From: JBEIUO01 sp964549785
GTDB lineage: Bacteria; Planctomycetota; Phycisphaerae; Phycisphaerales; UBA1924
Direction: 5' to 3'
Assembly (NCBI GenBank): GCA_964549785.1
Contig: CAZJXA010000197.1
Location: 1 to 6,241 of the forward strand
Length of the DNA stretch: 6,241 nt
The translations under genes were made by a program, and so were the position numbers. A model generated the notes under the pieces. That model was not told the origin of the DNA. It did not search any database and worked only from the letters and a program-made list of their open reading frames with translations. Each line of letters starts with the position of its first letter. The stretch's first letter is position 1. Positions 1 through 5,677 of this stretch are shown one piece after another.

Positions 1-80
1 GTGGTGGCTTGGGCCAAAGCCCGCGGGACGGGCGCCAGGAAGAGGGAGGCAAACGCGACGGCGGCAGCGACTCGGATCAT
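1..80 (-). CDS. N-terminus of an exported protein (partial, runs off the window)
   Basis: Reading the minus strand from the ATG at 80-78 gives 26 full codons before the window edge. They form a textbook Sec signal peptide: a short n-region with one Arg (residue 3), a hydrophobic Ala/Val/Leu/Phe core (about residues 4-18), then an A-L-A motif at 21-23 followed by Gln, so signal peptidase I cleavage is expected after Ala23. The mature protein is outside the window, so its function cannot be given. It lies downstream of the zinc-ribbon gene on the same strand, 146 nt after that stop, and could be co-transcribed with it. No Shine-Dalgarno is visible before the ATG. The only doubt is the short length; the combination of ATG, h-region and cleavage site is hard to get by chance. 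Confidence 0.72.
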   Translation of the reverse strand, partial: MIRVAAAVAFASLFLAPVPRALAQAT

Positions 81-226
81 GGATGAAAGGGTATCGCCCG
101 GGCCATTCACGCGGGGGGCGCGGAGGCGTTGGCGGGAAGGCGGTCGCGCCGCGTCGTTCGGGCCACGGGGGCGCGGGGGAAAGACCTGCATTAAGCGGCG
201 GAAGAGCCCTTCACGAGGGGTCCCGC

Positions 227-1696
227 TCATTCCGAGCGTTCGACTGGGACGTTCTCGATGATGATGGTCTCCCCACAGAACTCGGTGATGTTCGCGTTGC
301 CGTTGAGCAAGTGGGGCGTGGGCACGAGCATGATATCGACGTGGGTCGCATCGAAGCCCACGAGCGCGTCTCTGATACGGAGGTCAACGCTTCCCGAGAT
401 GCCTTTATTAAAGATCACGCTTTCATTGGTGCGCCACTCTCGGCTCGGAAGGGGCGTTTCACCTTGCGCGTGCTCGCGCAGCACAACAGTCGCGCAGATT
501 GGTGCCGGAAGGTTGTTGAAGGCGACATACGAGCCGGCTGTCACGCGCCCTCCTCCGTCCGCGGGGTTTGGCGGTCTCCACATCAGAAAGAGCGGGATTG
601 ATATGGCACGCTTCATCGAGGCGCCGAGATCGGTGCCGTGGAGGGCCGTGGCGACCGATCCGCCCTGGCCGGGGATCGTCAGCGTCCAGCGGTGCCGGTG
701 GGAGGTCTCGCTGACGAGGCGGCCGACGCCGATCTGCGGCGGTGTGGGGTCCCCCGGCTCAATGGCGCGAAGAGTGAGCTTGTGGACCAACACCGCGTCA
801 TAGGTTCCCGCCGGAACGCTGAGAGGAACTCTGTATTCTCGCTGGCCGCCGCCGATGATCGCATCGCCGCCGGTATTGAATGTCGTGGGCAGCGGCATCG
901 AACCGCCGTTCAGGTAGAATTCCGACATCGTGAACTCGGCGGCGACATGGAGGTGAATGGCGCTTCGCTCACCCCTGAACTCGGGCCCGTCTTTGATCGG
1001 CAGGGAGTTCAGGTGGGCCGTGGCCGGGAGGTTGACGGTCACGCGTATGCTGTTGGCGAGGAACTGCTCCCAGAGGTCGTCGGGCACAAGGCCGGCGCGG
1101 CGGGCTTCACCTACGAACCGGCCATACTCAAACGGCCACGGACGGCCCGGGGCGATCTGCTCGGCGAGGATGTCTTTGACGATGCGGACAGTTGTTGCTC
1201 TGCCCGGGCGTCCCGCGCGACCGTTTCTGAACCGCTCCGCCAGCGTGCCGATGATCGCGGTCTTCGTGGTCAGGTCGGCGCCGGCGAGTTTTCGAGAGAG
1301 CACCCACGCGGGGGTGTTCGGGCGCGCCATCAACTGGCGAATCGATCGGCCGGCGACGAAGATGGATTGAGCCGAAATGATGATGAGAATCGCCGCGGCG
1401 ACCCACATCCATCGGCTGCTGGGACGGCGGGCGCCGGTCCGGACGTCACGCCGGGCGCCGATGCGGGCCCCGCATTCGGGGCAGCGGAAAGGTTCGGCGG
1501 ACGGGGACGGAAGAAGGCCCTCTCCGTCGCCCGGCAACGCGGCGACCTTCTGCGGGGGAAGTTCATATTCGCAGGCGCGGCAATGAATAGTGCCGCTGGC
1601 GGTTCGGACCCCGCGACGCATTCTCAGGGTGACCGCCAGAAGTGCCAGGAGCGCGCACGCGGCGATGGCAAGAGACACGGGGATAGCGTCCGACAT
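227..1696 (-). CDS. Two-TM zinc-ribbon membrane protein of unknown function
   Basis: Encodes 489 aa from the ATG at 1696. Seen: a first hydrophobic segment (about residues 5-25) followed by RMRR; a cytoplasmic-looking stretch with two CxxC pairs, C39-x2-C42 and C72-x2-C75 (the second in RCPEC), which should form a treble-clef/zinc-ribbon knuckle; basic residues, then a second TM (about 97-115); then a ~370-residue tail rich in beta-type sequence with no further clear TM. The positive-inside rule puts the N-terminus and large C-terminal domain outside and the zinc ribbon in the cytoplasm. Similar short zinc ribbons near the N-terminus are common in planctomycete (Phycisphaerae) hypothetical proteins, from memory. 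The tail matches no domain I recognise. An in-frame GTG at 1714 would add six residues, but it lies between the -35 and -10 of the likely promoter, so I prefer the ATG. Divergent from pepA. Confidence 0.85.
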   Translation of the reverse strand: MSDAIPVSLAIAACALLALLAVTLRMRRGVRTASGTIHCRACEYELPPQKVAALPGDGEGLLPSPSAEPFRCPECGARIGARRDVRTGARRPSSRWMWVAAAILIIISAQSIFVAGRSIRQLMARPNTPAWVLSRKLAGADLTTKTAIIGTLAERFRNGRAGRPGRATTVRIVKDILAEQIAPGRPWPFEYGRFVGEARRAGLVPDDLWEQFLANSIRVTVNLPATAHLNSLPIKDGPEFRGERSAIHLHVAAEFTMSEFYLNGGSMPLPTTFNTGGDAIIGGGQREYRVPLSVPAGTYDAVLVHKLTLRAIEPGDPTPPQIGVGRLVSETSHRHRWTLTIPGQGGSVATALHGTDLGASMKRAISIPLFLMWRPPNPADGGGRVTAGSYVAFNNLPAPICATVVLREHAQGETPLPSREWRTNESVIFNKGISGSVDLRIRDALVGFDATHVDIMLVPTPHLLNGNANITEFCGETIIIENVPVERSE

Positions 1697-1702
1697 CGAA
1701 GC

Positions 1703-1733
1703 AGTATACGTCACGGGCCTTTCGGCGTTTCAA
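1703..1733 (-). promoter_or_regulatory. Sigma70-type promoter of the zinc-ribbon gene
   Basis: On the minus strand, TTGAAA (1733-1728, five of six to consensus) is followed after a 19-nt spacer by TATACT (1708-1703, five of six). The A of the ATG at 1696 is the seventh base after the -10 box, the usual start point. Transcription would therefore begin at the start codon and give a leaderless mRNA. No Shine-Dalgarno precedes this ATG, which fits. The spacer is slightly long. Inference from sequence only. Confidence 0.5.
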
Positions 1734-1799
1734 AGCGCGATGCTGCTCATTCCGGCTTTCGGGAACGGCTGCCGCGGCACGGCCTGACGCGAGGATGGT

Positions 1800-1805
1800 T
1801 ACACT
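1800..1805 (+). promoter_or_regulatory. Possible -10 element of pepA
   Basis: TACACT matches the -10 consensus at four of six bases and lies 8 nt before the pepA ATG. No good -35 can be found 16-18 nt upstream, and no Shine-Dalgarno lies at proper spacing. If real, the pepA message would start at or within a few bases of the ATG. Weak evidence, recorded because the divergent gene shows the same arrangement more clearly. Confidence 0.25.
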
Positions 1806-1813
1806 CCCTTCCC

Positions 1814-3331
1814 ATGTTCGACTCCATCATCGTGAAGCCCAAGGGCTCTTCCAAAACGCTCGTTCTCGGTCATTTCTCGGGGCAGGGGCTTGATGGGCGG
1901 TCGAAGGCGTTCGCCGCGGGGCTGGGCGTCGCCGACGCCGTGGCCGCAGCGCTTTCACGCCCCGAGGCGACCGGCGATGCCGGGTCGATCGCCGAGGCGT
2001 TTCCGTCGCCCGGCTCCACCAAAGGCAAGGGCGCAACCTCCGGCATCGAGCGCGTCATCGTCGTGGGGTTAGGAAAGGCGGACGGGTTCGAACTCGGCGG
2101 GTTGCGGGCGGCCGCGGCCGCCGCGGGCCGGCGGTTGGCGGGGGCCAAGGCAACCTCCGCGGCGTTCGAGTTCGAGGGGCCGGTGGCATCGGTGAAGGGG
2201 GATATGCACGGCGCCGGACGTATGATGGGCGAGTCGCTGGGGTTGCTGGGGTGGGTGTGCGACGACTTTAAGGGCAAAGGTTCGACGCCGCCGAAGCGGG
2301 TGAAGCTCGAGGTGCGGAGTTCGGACGCCGACTTTACCGCCGGCATGGATCAGGGCCTTGCACTCGCGGAGTCCGTGAACTTCGCGCGCACGCTCAGCCA
2401 GACGCCGCCGAACATCGCGACGCCCTCGTTCATGGCCAAGGCGGCCCTGACGCTCGCGCGAAAGTATGGGATGACGTGCAAGGTCTTTGAGGGTGATGCG
2501 CTGGAGCGAGAGAGGCTTGAGGGGCTGATCAACGTCGGCAAAGCGAGCGAGAACGGGCCGTGCATGGTGCGGCTGGAGTATGCGCCCAAGGGCGTCGCAC
2601 GGAGCGCCAAGCCGCTGGTCCTCATTGGCAAGACGGTGTGCTACGACACCGGCGGGCTCTCCCTCAAGATCAACAACGGCATGGTGGGCATGAAGCGCGA
2701 CAAGGACGGCGGCTGCGCTGTGCTCGGAGCGATGCACGCGATCGCGACGATCGTGAAGCCGCGCCGGCGGGTCGTGGCGTTCCTGGCGTGCGCCGAAAAC
2801 TCGATCTCGGACGAGGCCTACCGCCCCGACGATATTTTGACGTACCGCAACGGCGTGACCGTGGAGATCACCAACACGGATGCGGAGGGACGGCTGGTCC
2901 TCGCCGATGCGCTCTGCTGGGCGTGTGAAAAGGAGAACCCCGCGGCGATCATCGACTTGGCGACGCTCACGGGCGGCGTGGTCGTGGCGCTGGGGGGGAC
3001 GTTCGCGGGGATGTTCTGTGAGAACGACGCGCTGCGGAAGCAAGTGGAGGACGCCTCAAACGCCAGCGGCGAGCGCGTGTGGCGGCTGCCCATGCACCAG
3101 GAATACCGGGACATGATGAAAAGCCCGGTGGCGGACATCATCAACAGCAACCCGAACCGCAAGGCCGCGCCGATCCAAGGGGCGGCGTTCCTGTCGTACT
3201 TCGTGACGGAGGGCGTGCCCTGGTGCCACCTCGACATCGCGGGCGTGCACGTGGCGGAAAAGAACGCGGGGATGTTTATCGAAGGGCCGACGGGGTGGGG
3301 CGTGCGGCTGCTCGCGGCGCTGGTGGAGTAG
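1814..3331 (+). CDS. pepA: Leucyl aminopeptidase, M17 family (PepA)
   Basis: A 505-aa cytosolic di-metal aminopeptidase that removes N-terminal residues from peptides, with a role in peptide turnover; family members are normally hexamers. The length is typical (about 500 aa). The N-terminal macro-like domain spans roughly residues 1-165 and the catalytic domain the rest. All expected active-site residues are present at a near-constant offset from the E. coli enzyme: K273 and D278 (in YDTGG), K285, D296, then D356, E358 and R360 in the NTDAEGR signature. Residues around D296 (KRDKDGG, where MKYDM-type sequence is usual) and the segment ENSISDEAYRPDD (usually ENMPSG...RPGD) diverge from the common form, suggesting a distinct subgroup. 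The start was chosen where homology begins; the frame stays open far upstream over the antisense of the neighbouring gene, which is a GC artefact. Ends in TAG; convergent with nusG. Confidence 0.95.
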   Translation: MFDSIIVKPKGSSKTLVLGHFSGQGLDGRSKAFAAGLGVADAVAAALSRPEATGDAGSIAEAFPSPGSTKGKGATSGIERVIVVGLGKADGFELGGLRAAAAAAGRRLAGAKATSAAFEFEGPVASVKGDMHGAGRMMGESLGLLGWVCDDFKGKGSTPPKRVKLEVRSSDADFTAGMDQGLALAESVNFARTLSQTPPNIATPSFMAKAALTLARKYGMTCKVFEGDALERERLEGLINVGKASENGPCMVRLEYAPKGVARSAKPLVLIGKTVCYDTGGLSLKINNGMVGMKRDKDGGCAVLGAMHAIATIVKPRRRVVAFLACAENSISDEAYRPDDILTYRNGVTVEITNTDAEGRLVLADALCWACEKENPAAIIDLATLTGGVVVALGGTFAGMFCENDALRKQVEDASNASGERVWRLPMHQEYRDMMKSPVADIINSNPNRKAAPIQGAAFLSYFVTEGVPWCHLDIAGVHVAEKNAGMFIEGPTGWGVRLLAALVE

Positions 3332-3440
3332 AGGAGCGAACCGGACTGCTCGGGCTGCGCGAGCGCGGAAGATGCCGGCGCGACGGTCACGAGAGGCCCA
3401 ATCATGCGATAGATGTACATAATTGATGCTCCAGAAGCGC

Positions 3441-3474
3441 CCCGACGAAATCGTCGGGCTTTCAAGGCTTTCTG
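3441..3474 (+). terminator. Hairpin with moderate T-tract downstream of pepA
   Basis: CCCGACG (3441-3447) and CGTCGGG (3452-3458) form a perfect 7-bp stem with loop AAAT, followed on the plus strand by CTTTC and, after CAAGG, CTTTCTG. It lies 109 nt after the pepA stop. The T-tract is interrupted, so this is a mediocre intrinsic terminator. In the minus direction (end of nusG) no T-run follows. An outer CAGAA/TTCTG pair (3432-3436, 3470-3474) may extend the structure. Confidence 0.45.
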
Positions 3475-3559
3475 TAGCAGAATCGGCCACACGGAACGGC
3501 GAAGCGATGCCCACTCGGAACGGCAGTCATCAAGTCAAACGCAGCCGTTGAAGACCATG

Positions 3560-3576
3560 CATGCCGTTGCGGCATG
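3560..3576 (-). terminator. Hairpin 30 nt downstream of nusG (possible transcript end)
   Basis: CATGCCG and CGGCATG form a perfect 7-bp stem with a 3-nt loop, about 30 nt past the nusG stop on the minus strand. It is not followed by a T-run in either direction, so it may be a 3'-end stabilising hairpin or part of a Rho-dependent end, not a classical intrinsic terminator. The rest of the 274-nt convergent region holds no gene that I can support. Confidence 0.3.
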
Positions 3577-3605
3577 TTGACCTCCCCTGAATCGCCCGAC
3601 TTCTT

Positions 3606-4241
3606 TCACGTGTTCTCGGCTTTGCCGATCTGCCACTCTTCGAGTTCGATCGGGGCTTGGCGTCCGAAGATGGTGACGAGGACGCGGACGAGGCCCTTCT
3701 CTGGCAGGACTTCGTCGACGGTGCCCTCGTAACTCTGGAAGGGGCCTTCCTTGATGACGACGTGCTCGCCCTTGCTGTAGACGAGTTTCACCATCGGCTC
3801 GTCTTCGGGCTTGCGGCTGTCCTTGAGCATCTTCTCGATCTCGTGGTCCTTCATGGCCGTGGGGCGGCCCGCGGTGCCCACGAAGTCGCCGACGCCGGTC
3901 GTCTCCTTGATGAGGAAGAAGACGTCCTGGGGGATGCGTCCGTCGGGCTCGAGTTGCATCTCGACGAAGACGTACCCCGGGTAGAGCATCGTTTCGCTGA
4001 TCTTCTGCTTGCCGCCCTTGATGGTCTTGGTTTTCTCGGTCGGCACCAGAATGCGGCCGACGAGGTGGATCATCGCCTCGATCTGCACCTTGCGGAGCAG
4101 CGTCTCGCGGACCGAGCGTTCCTTGTTGCTGGCGACCCGCAGCACGAACCAGTTCATGGTTCCCTGCTTGAGCGGTTCGTCGGCCCGGAGGAGGTCAACC
4201 TTTTCGTTCGGGCGTCCGTCGAGAGTCTTGGATTCTGCCAT
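3606..4241 (-). CDS. nusG: Transcription termination/antitermination factor NusG
   Basis: A 211-aa protein that binds RNA polymerase through its NGN domain and contacts Rho or ribosomal S10 through its KOW domain. The NGN domain spans about residues 30-140: it opens with NWFVLRV, carries the hallmark LYPGYVFVEM at 86-95, and has FVG...RPTAM near 120-130. After an acidic linker (about 141-150) the C-terminal KOW domain (about 155-211) contains the typical VVIKEGPFQSYEGTVDEV. The N-terminus is about 28 residues longer than usual, and an in-frame ATG at 4157 would give the short form with an AGGGA-like sequence before it. The first ATG has a much better Shine-Dalgarno (GAGG, 6-nt spacing), so I keep it. 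It follows secE on the same strand with a 133-nt gap. The usual downstream rplK is absent; pepA converges on it instead. Confidence 0.96.
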   Translation of the reverse strand: MAESKTLDGRPNEKVDLLRADEPLKQGTMNWFVLRVASNKERSVRETLLRKVQIEAMIHLVGRILVPTEKTKTIKGGKQKISETMLYPGYVFVEMQLEPDGRIPQDVFFLIKETTGVGDFVGTAGRPTAMKDHEIEKMLKDSRKPEDEPMVKLVYSKGEHVVIKEGPFQSYEGTVDEVLPEKGLVRVLVTIFGRQAPIELEEWQIGKAENT

Positions 4242-4244
4242 TGG

Positions 4245-4253
4245 TCACCTCTT
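4245..4253 (-). promoter_or_regulatory. Strong Shine-Dalgarno of nusG
   Basis: AAGAGGTGA on the minus strand, with GAGG 6 nt before the ATG at 4241. It fixes the longer NusG start. It stands out because the other genes in the window have weak or no ribosome-binding sites. Confidence 0.75.
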
Positions 4254-4282
4254 ACCCGTCATTGGAACGATCGGCCGGAACG

Positions 4283-4318
4283 AAGAAAGAAACCGGGTGT
4301 TGACCCCGGCGAAAAAAA
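4283..4318 (-). promoter_or_regulatory. Hairpin and T-rich tract in the nusG leader (pause or attenuator candidate)
   Basis: On the minus strand between secE and nusG there is a run of seven T (4318-4312), then a CCGGG/CCCGG stem (4309-4305 with 4297-4293) with a 7-nt loop, then TTTCTTTCTT (4292-4283). Stem plus T-rich tail resembles a weak intrinsic terminator. It also resembles a NusG-dependent pause, since the tail contains TTCTTT, a match to the TTNTTT non-template motif known from Bacillus NusG. The stem is only 5 bp, so the call is tentative. Confidence 0.35.
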
Positions 4319-4374
4319 GTCTCTGAACCACTGCCCCCCACGCCCGCCCCGCGCTTAGCCGACCCGCTCCCGCT

Positions 4375-5160
4375 TCACCCCTCCAGAACCTTGATCCAGA
4401 TAAAGAAGCGGGAGAGAAGAAAGTCAAAGACGTAGAGGATCGAGGCGATGAGAAACGTCGCGACGATGACCACATAGGTGGAGTCGAGAACGACCTTGCG
4501 CGTCGACCAGTTGACCTTCTTCATCTCGCCGTCGGTCGCGACCAGAAAATCAACGCTGGAGTGCTTCTTGCCCACCAGCCCATAGATGGCCATGCAGCCC
4601 GCGAGCAGGATGAGCATGGCAACGGCCATCTGGAGGTAGACCTTGTCGAAAATCTCGATGCCCGAGCGTTGGCCCACGAGCGCGGAGAACGCGCCGTCGG
4701 AGGACTGAATCTGGGTGGCGCTGGCGGGGGTGTACGCCCCGGTCGCTGAATCCGGGGCCGTGATCACGACATCGCCCACCGTGATCGCCGAGCCTTCGAT
4801 CAACTTGACGCTGGCGGTGCCGAGATTGAGCGGAGGCTGTACGTCGGCTTTGAGCAGCGTGACCGGCTGGCCGACCGCGGGCGACCCGGTGGCATTGGTG
4901 GTGCTCAACCGCCAGTCCCGAACCGGAAGACGGATCGCGCTCAGGGAGTTCCAAGCCCACAAAGAGGTCACAAGCACCAAAATGCCAGCGGCGATGGCCG
5001 TCAGCGTCCGGACCCAGTACCCCTGCCCGTACTTATAGAGCCCGACTCCGCTGTGCTCGGCCGTCGCGACCGCCCTCGGGCCTAAAGGCGAACCGGAAGG
5101 ATTCGGACCCGATCCATCGCCGCGCTTGGCGAGGCTTGATGATGCGCTGACTGCTTCCAT
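4375..5160 (-). CDS. secE: Protein translocase subunit SecE, with large extracytoplasmic insertion
   Basis: A 261-aa inner-membrane protein of the SecYEG channel, where SecE clamps SecY. The C-terminal part is diagnostic: an amphipathic cytoplasmic helix (about 204-220) with FLVATDGEMKKVNWSTRK, matching the family E-x2-KV-x-W-P/S-x-R/K pattern, followed by the conserved TM (about 227-250). Upstream are two more predicted TMs, about 52-71 and 176-196, as in three-TM enterobacterial SecE. Between them lies a ~100-residue Thr/Ser/Val-rich segment (about 72-172) that should face the extracytoplasmic side. E. coli SecE is 127 aa and most bacterial forms are about 60-90, so this one is very long. 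The N-terminal ~48 residues are low-complexity Ser/Gly/Pro-rich. The ATG is 3 nt from the tRNA-Trp 3' end; an in-frame start further upstream would lie inside the tRNA, and no other Met precedes TM1. Confidence 0.93.
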   Translation of the reverse strand: MEAVSASSSLAKRGDGSGPNPSGSPLGPRAVATAEHSGVGLYKYGQGYWVRTLTAIAAGILVLVTSLWAWNSLSAIRLPVRDWRLSTTNATGSPAVGQPVTLLKADVQPPLNLGTASVKLIEGSAITVGDVVITAPDSATGAYTPASATQIQSSDGAFSALVGQRSGIEIFDKVYLQMAVAMLILLAGCMAIYGLVGKKHSSVDFLVATDGEMKKVNWSTRKVVLDSTYVVIVATFLIASILYVFDFLLSRFFIWIKVLEG

Positions 5161-5163
5161 AAA

Positions 5164-5236
5164 CACGCCGGGAGGGACTTGAACCCGCAACCTGCGGATT
5201 TGGAATCCGCTGCTCTACCAGTTGAGCTACCGGCGT
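5164..5236 (-). tRNA. trnW: tRNA-Trp (anticodon CCA)
   Basis: A 73-nt cloverleaf with a 7-bp acceptor stem ACGCCGG/CCGGCGT and discriminator G, a D-stem GCTC/GAGC with GG in the loop, an anticodon stem GCGGA/TCCGC with loop TTCCAAA, a 5-nt variable loop, and a T-arm GCGGG-TTCAAGT-CCCTC. Position 50/64 of the T-stem is a C-U mismatch; the other stems are perfect. The 3' CCA is not encoded (the discriminator is followed by TTT), so it must be added by tRNA nucleotidyltransferase. A tRNA-Trp between tuf/rpmG and secE is a well-known bacterial arrangement. Confidence 0.97.
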
Positions 5237-5255
5237 AAGGCGAGAAAGGGCATTA

Positions 5256-5276
5256 GGCACTGGGCATCAGTGTCAA
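5256..5276 (-). promoter_or_regulatory. Perfect -35 box and hairpin upstream of tRNA-Trp
   Basis: On the minus strand TTGACA (5276-5271) matches the -35 consensus exactly, 34 nt before the tRNA 5' end, a suitable distance for a tRNA promoter. The -10 region is poor (TAATGC at 15-nt spacing, ATGCCC at 18). The same bases form a 7-bp stem, GACACTG/CAGTGCC with one G-U pair and a 5-nt loop (5274-5256). It could be a promoter for tRNA-Trp-secE-nusG or a processing hairpin after rpmG. Confidence 0.3.
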
Positions 5277-5295
5277 GGCGGCGGCGAGGGGCTTT

Positions 5296-5331
5296 GCACC
5301 GTTTCGCGAGGGAATCGGATTTCCCCGGTGC
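5296..5331 (-). terminator. Bulged hairpin downstream of rpmG
   Basis: GCACCG/CGGTGC (5331-5326 with 5301-5296) encloses GGGAA/TTCCC (5325-5321 with 5314-5310), with an 8-nt one-sided bulge. It begins 30 nt past the rpmG stop. No T-run follows, so it is more likely an RNA stability or processing structure than an intrinsic terminator. Confidence 0.25.
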
Positions 5332-5361
5332 CCGACGCCCAATCCCCAATGCCGATCGCCC

Positions 5362-5544
5362 TTACTTCCTCTTGATCTTGTGCAGCGTGTGCTTGCGAAG
5401 CCGAGGCGAATACTTCTCCATGCCTTCCTTGAGGCCTTCCGGAAGGCCGCCCTTGGTGTTCACACTGGTTCGGTAGTTGAGATCGCCGGTTTCGCTGCAC
5501 TGGAGCCATACGAACTCACGGGCGTTGGATTTTTTCTTTGCCAT
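5362..5544 (-). CDS. rpmG: 50S ribosomal protein L33, zinc-independent type
   Basis: A 60-aa small basic protein of the large ribosomal subunit near the E site. It begins MAKKKSNAREFVWLQC and ends with RKHTLHKIKRK, the typical L33 tail; the family is usually 49-56 aa, so a few residues are extra, in the KGGLPEGLKEG loop (31-41). Of the four positions that bind zinc in C+ forms, only C16 remains; the others are T19, S46 and L49. This is therefore a C- form that should not bind zinc. The start at 5544 is set by the MAKKK N-terminus; AAAGG lies 9 nt upstream and GGAG 2 nt upstream. It sits between tuf and tRNA-Trp, all on the minus strand. Confidence 0.95.
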   Translation of the reverse strand: MAKKKSNAREFVWLQCSETGDLNYRTSVNTKGGLPEGLKEGMEKYSPRLRKHTLHKIKRK

Positions 5545-5561
5545 GACTCCAAACCTTTCGA

Positions 5562-5577
5562 CCAAGGCTCTCCTTGG
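5562..5577 (-). promoter_or_regulatory. Small hairpin in the rpmG leader
   Basis: CCAAGG-AGAG-CCTTGG (minus strand) is a perfect 6-bp stem with a tetraloop, ending 17 nt before the rpmG ATG and next to its ribosome-binding region. A further upstream TCCTTGG (5602-5608) could pair with the same CCAAGG, so two alternative structures are possible. Role unknown. Confidence 0.25.
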
Positions 5578-5677
5578 CATGATGCCGTTCTTGCCACGAT
5601 CCCAAGGACTCTCCCGAGGGTGCGAAAAGGACGAAAAACCGACGTGCAGGGGAAAGCCATCTTCACCCCTGGAAGCC

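Noticed and set aside
1697..1714. GTG start for the zinc-ribbon protein
   Set aside because: It lies between the -35 and -10 elements of the likely promoter and has an AGG only 3 nt away, so the ATG at 1696 is preferred, though not proven.
638..1813. Long open frame upstream of and in frame with pepA that would make an 897-residue protein
   Set aside because: It is antisense to the zinc-ribbon gene, has Arg/Gly-rich sequence without domain character, and M17 homology starts at the ATG at 1814. High GC removes stop codons.
2069..3043. Minus-strand 324-codon open frame opposite pepA
   Set aside because: Arg/His/Pro-rich shadow of a well-supported gene, with no recognisable domain.
3657..4358. 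Plus-strand 233-codon open frame opposite nusG
   Set aside because: Low-complexity Asp/Leu/Val-rich shadow of nusG; no independent support.
5161..5190. Upstream secE start inside the tRNA
   Set aside because: It would translate the T-arm of tRNA-Trp; the ATG at 5160 begins right after the tRNA and is the better start.
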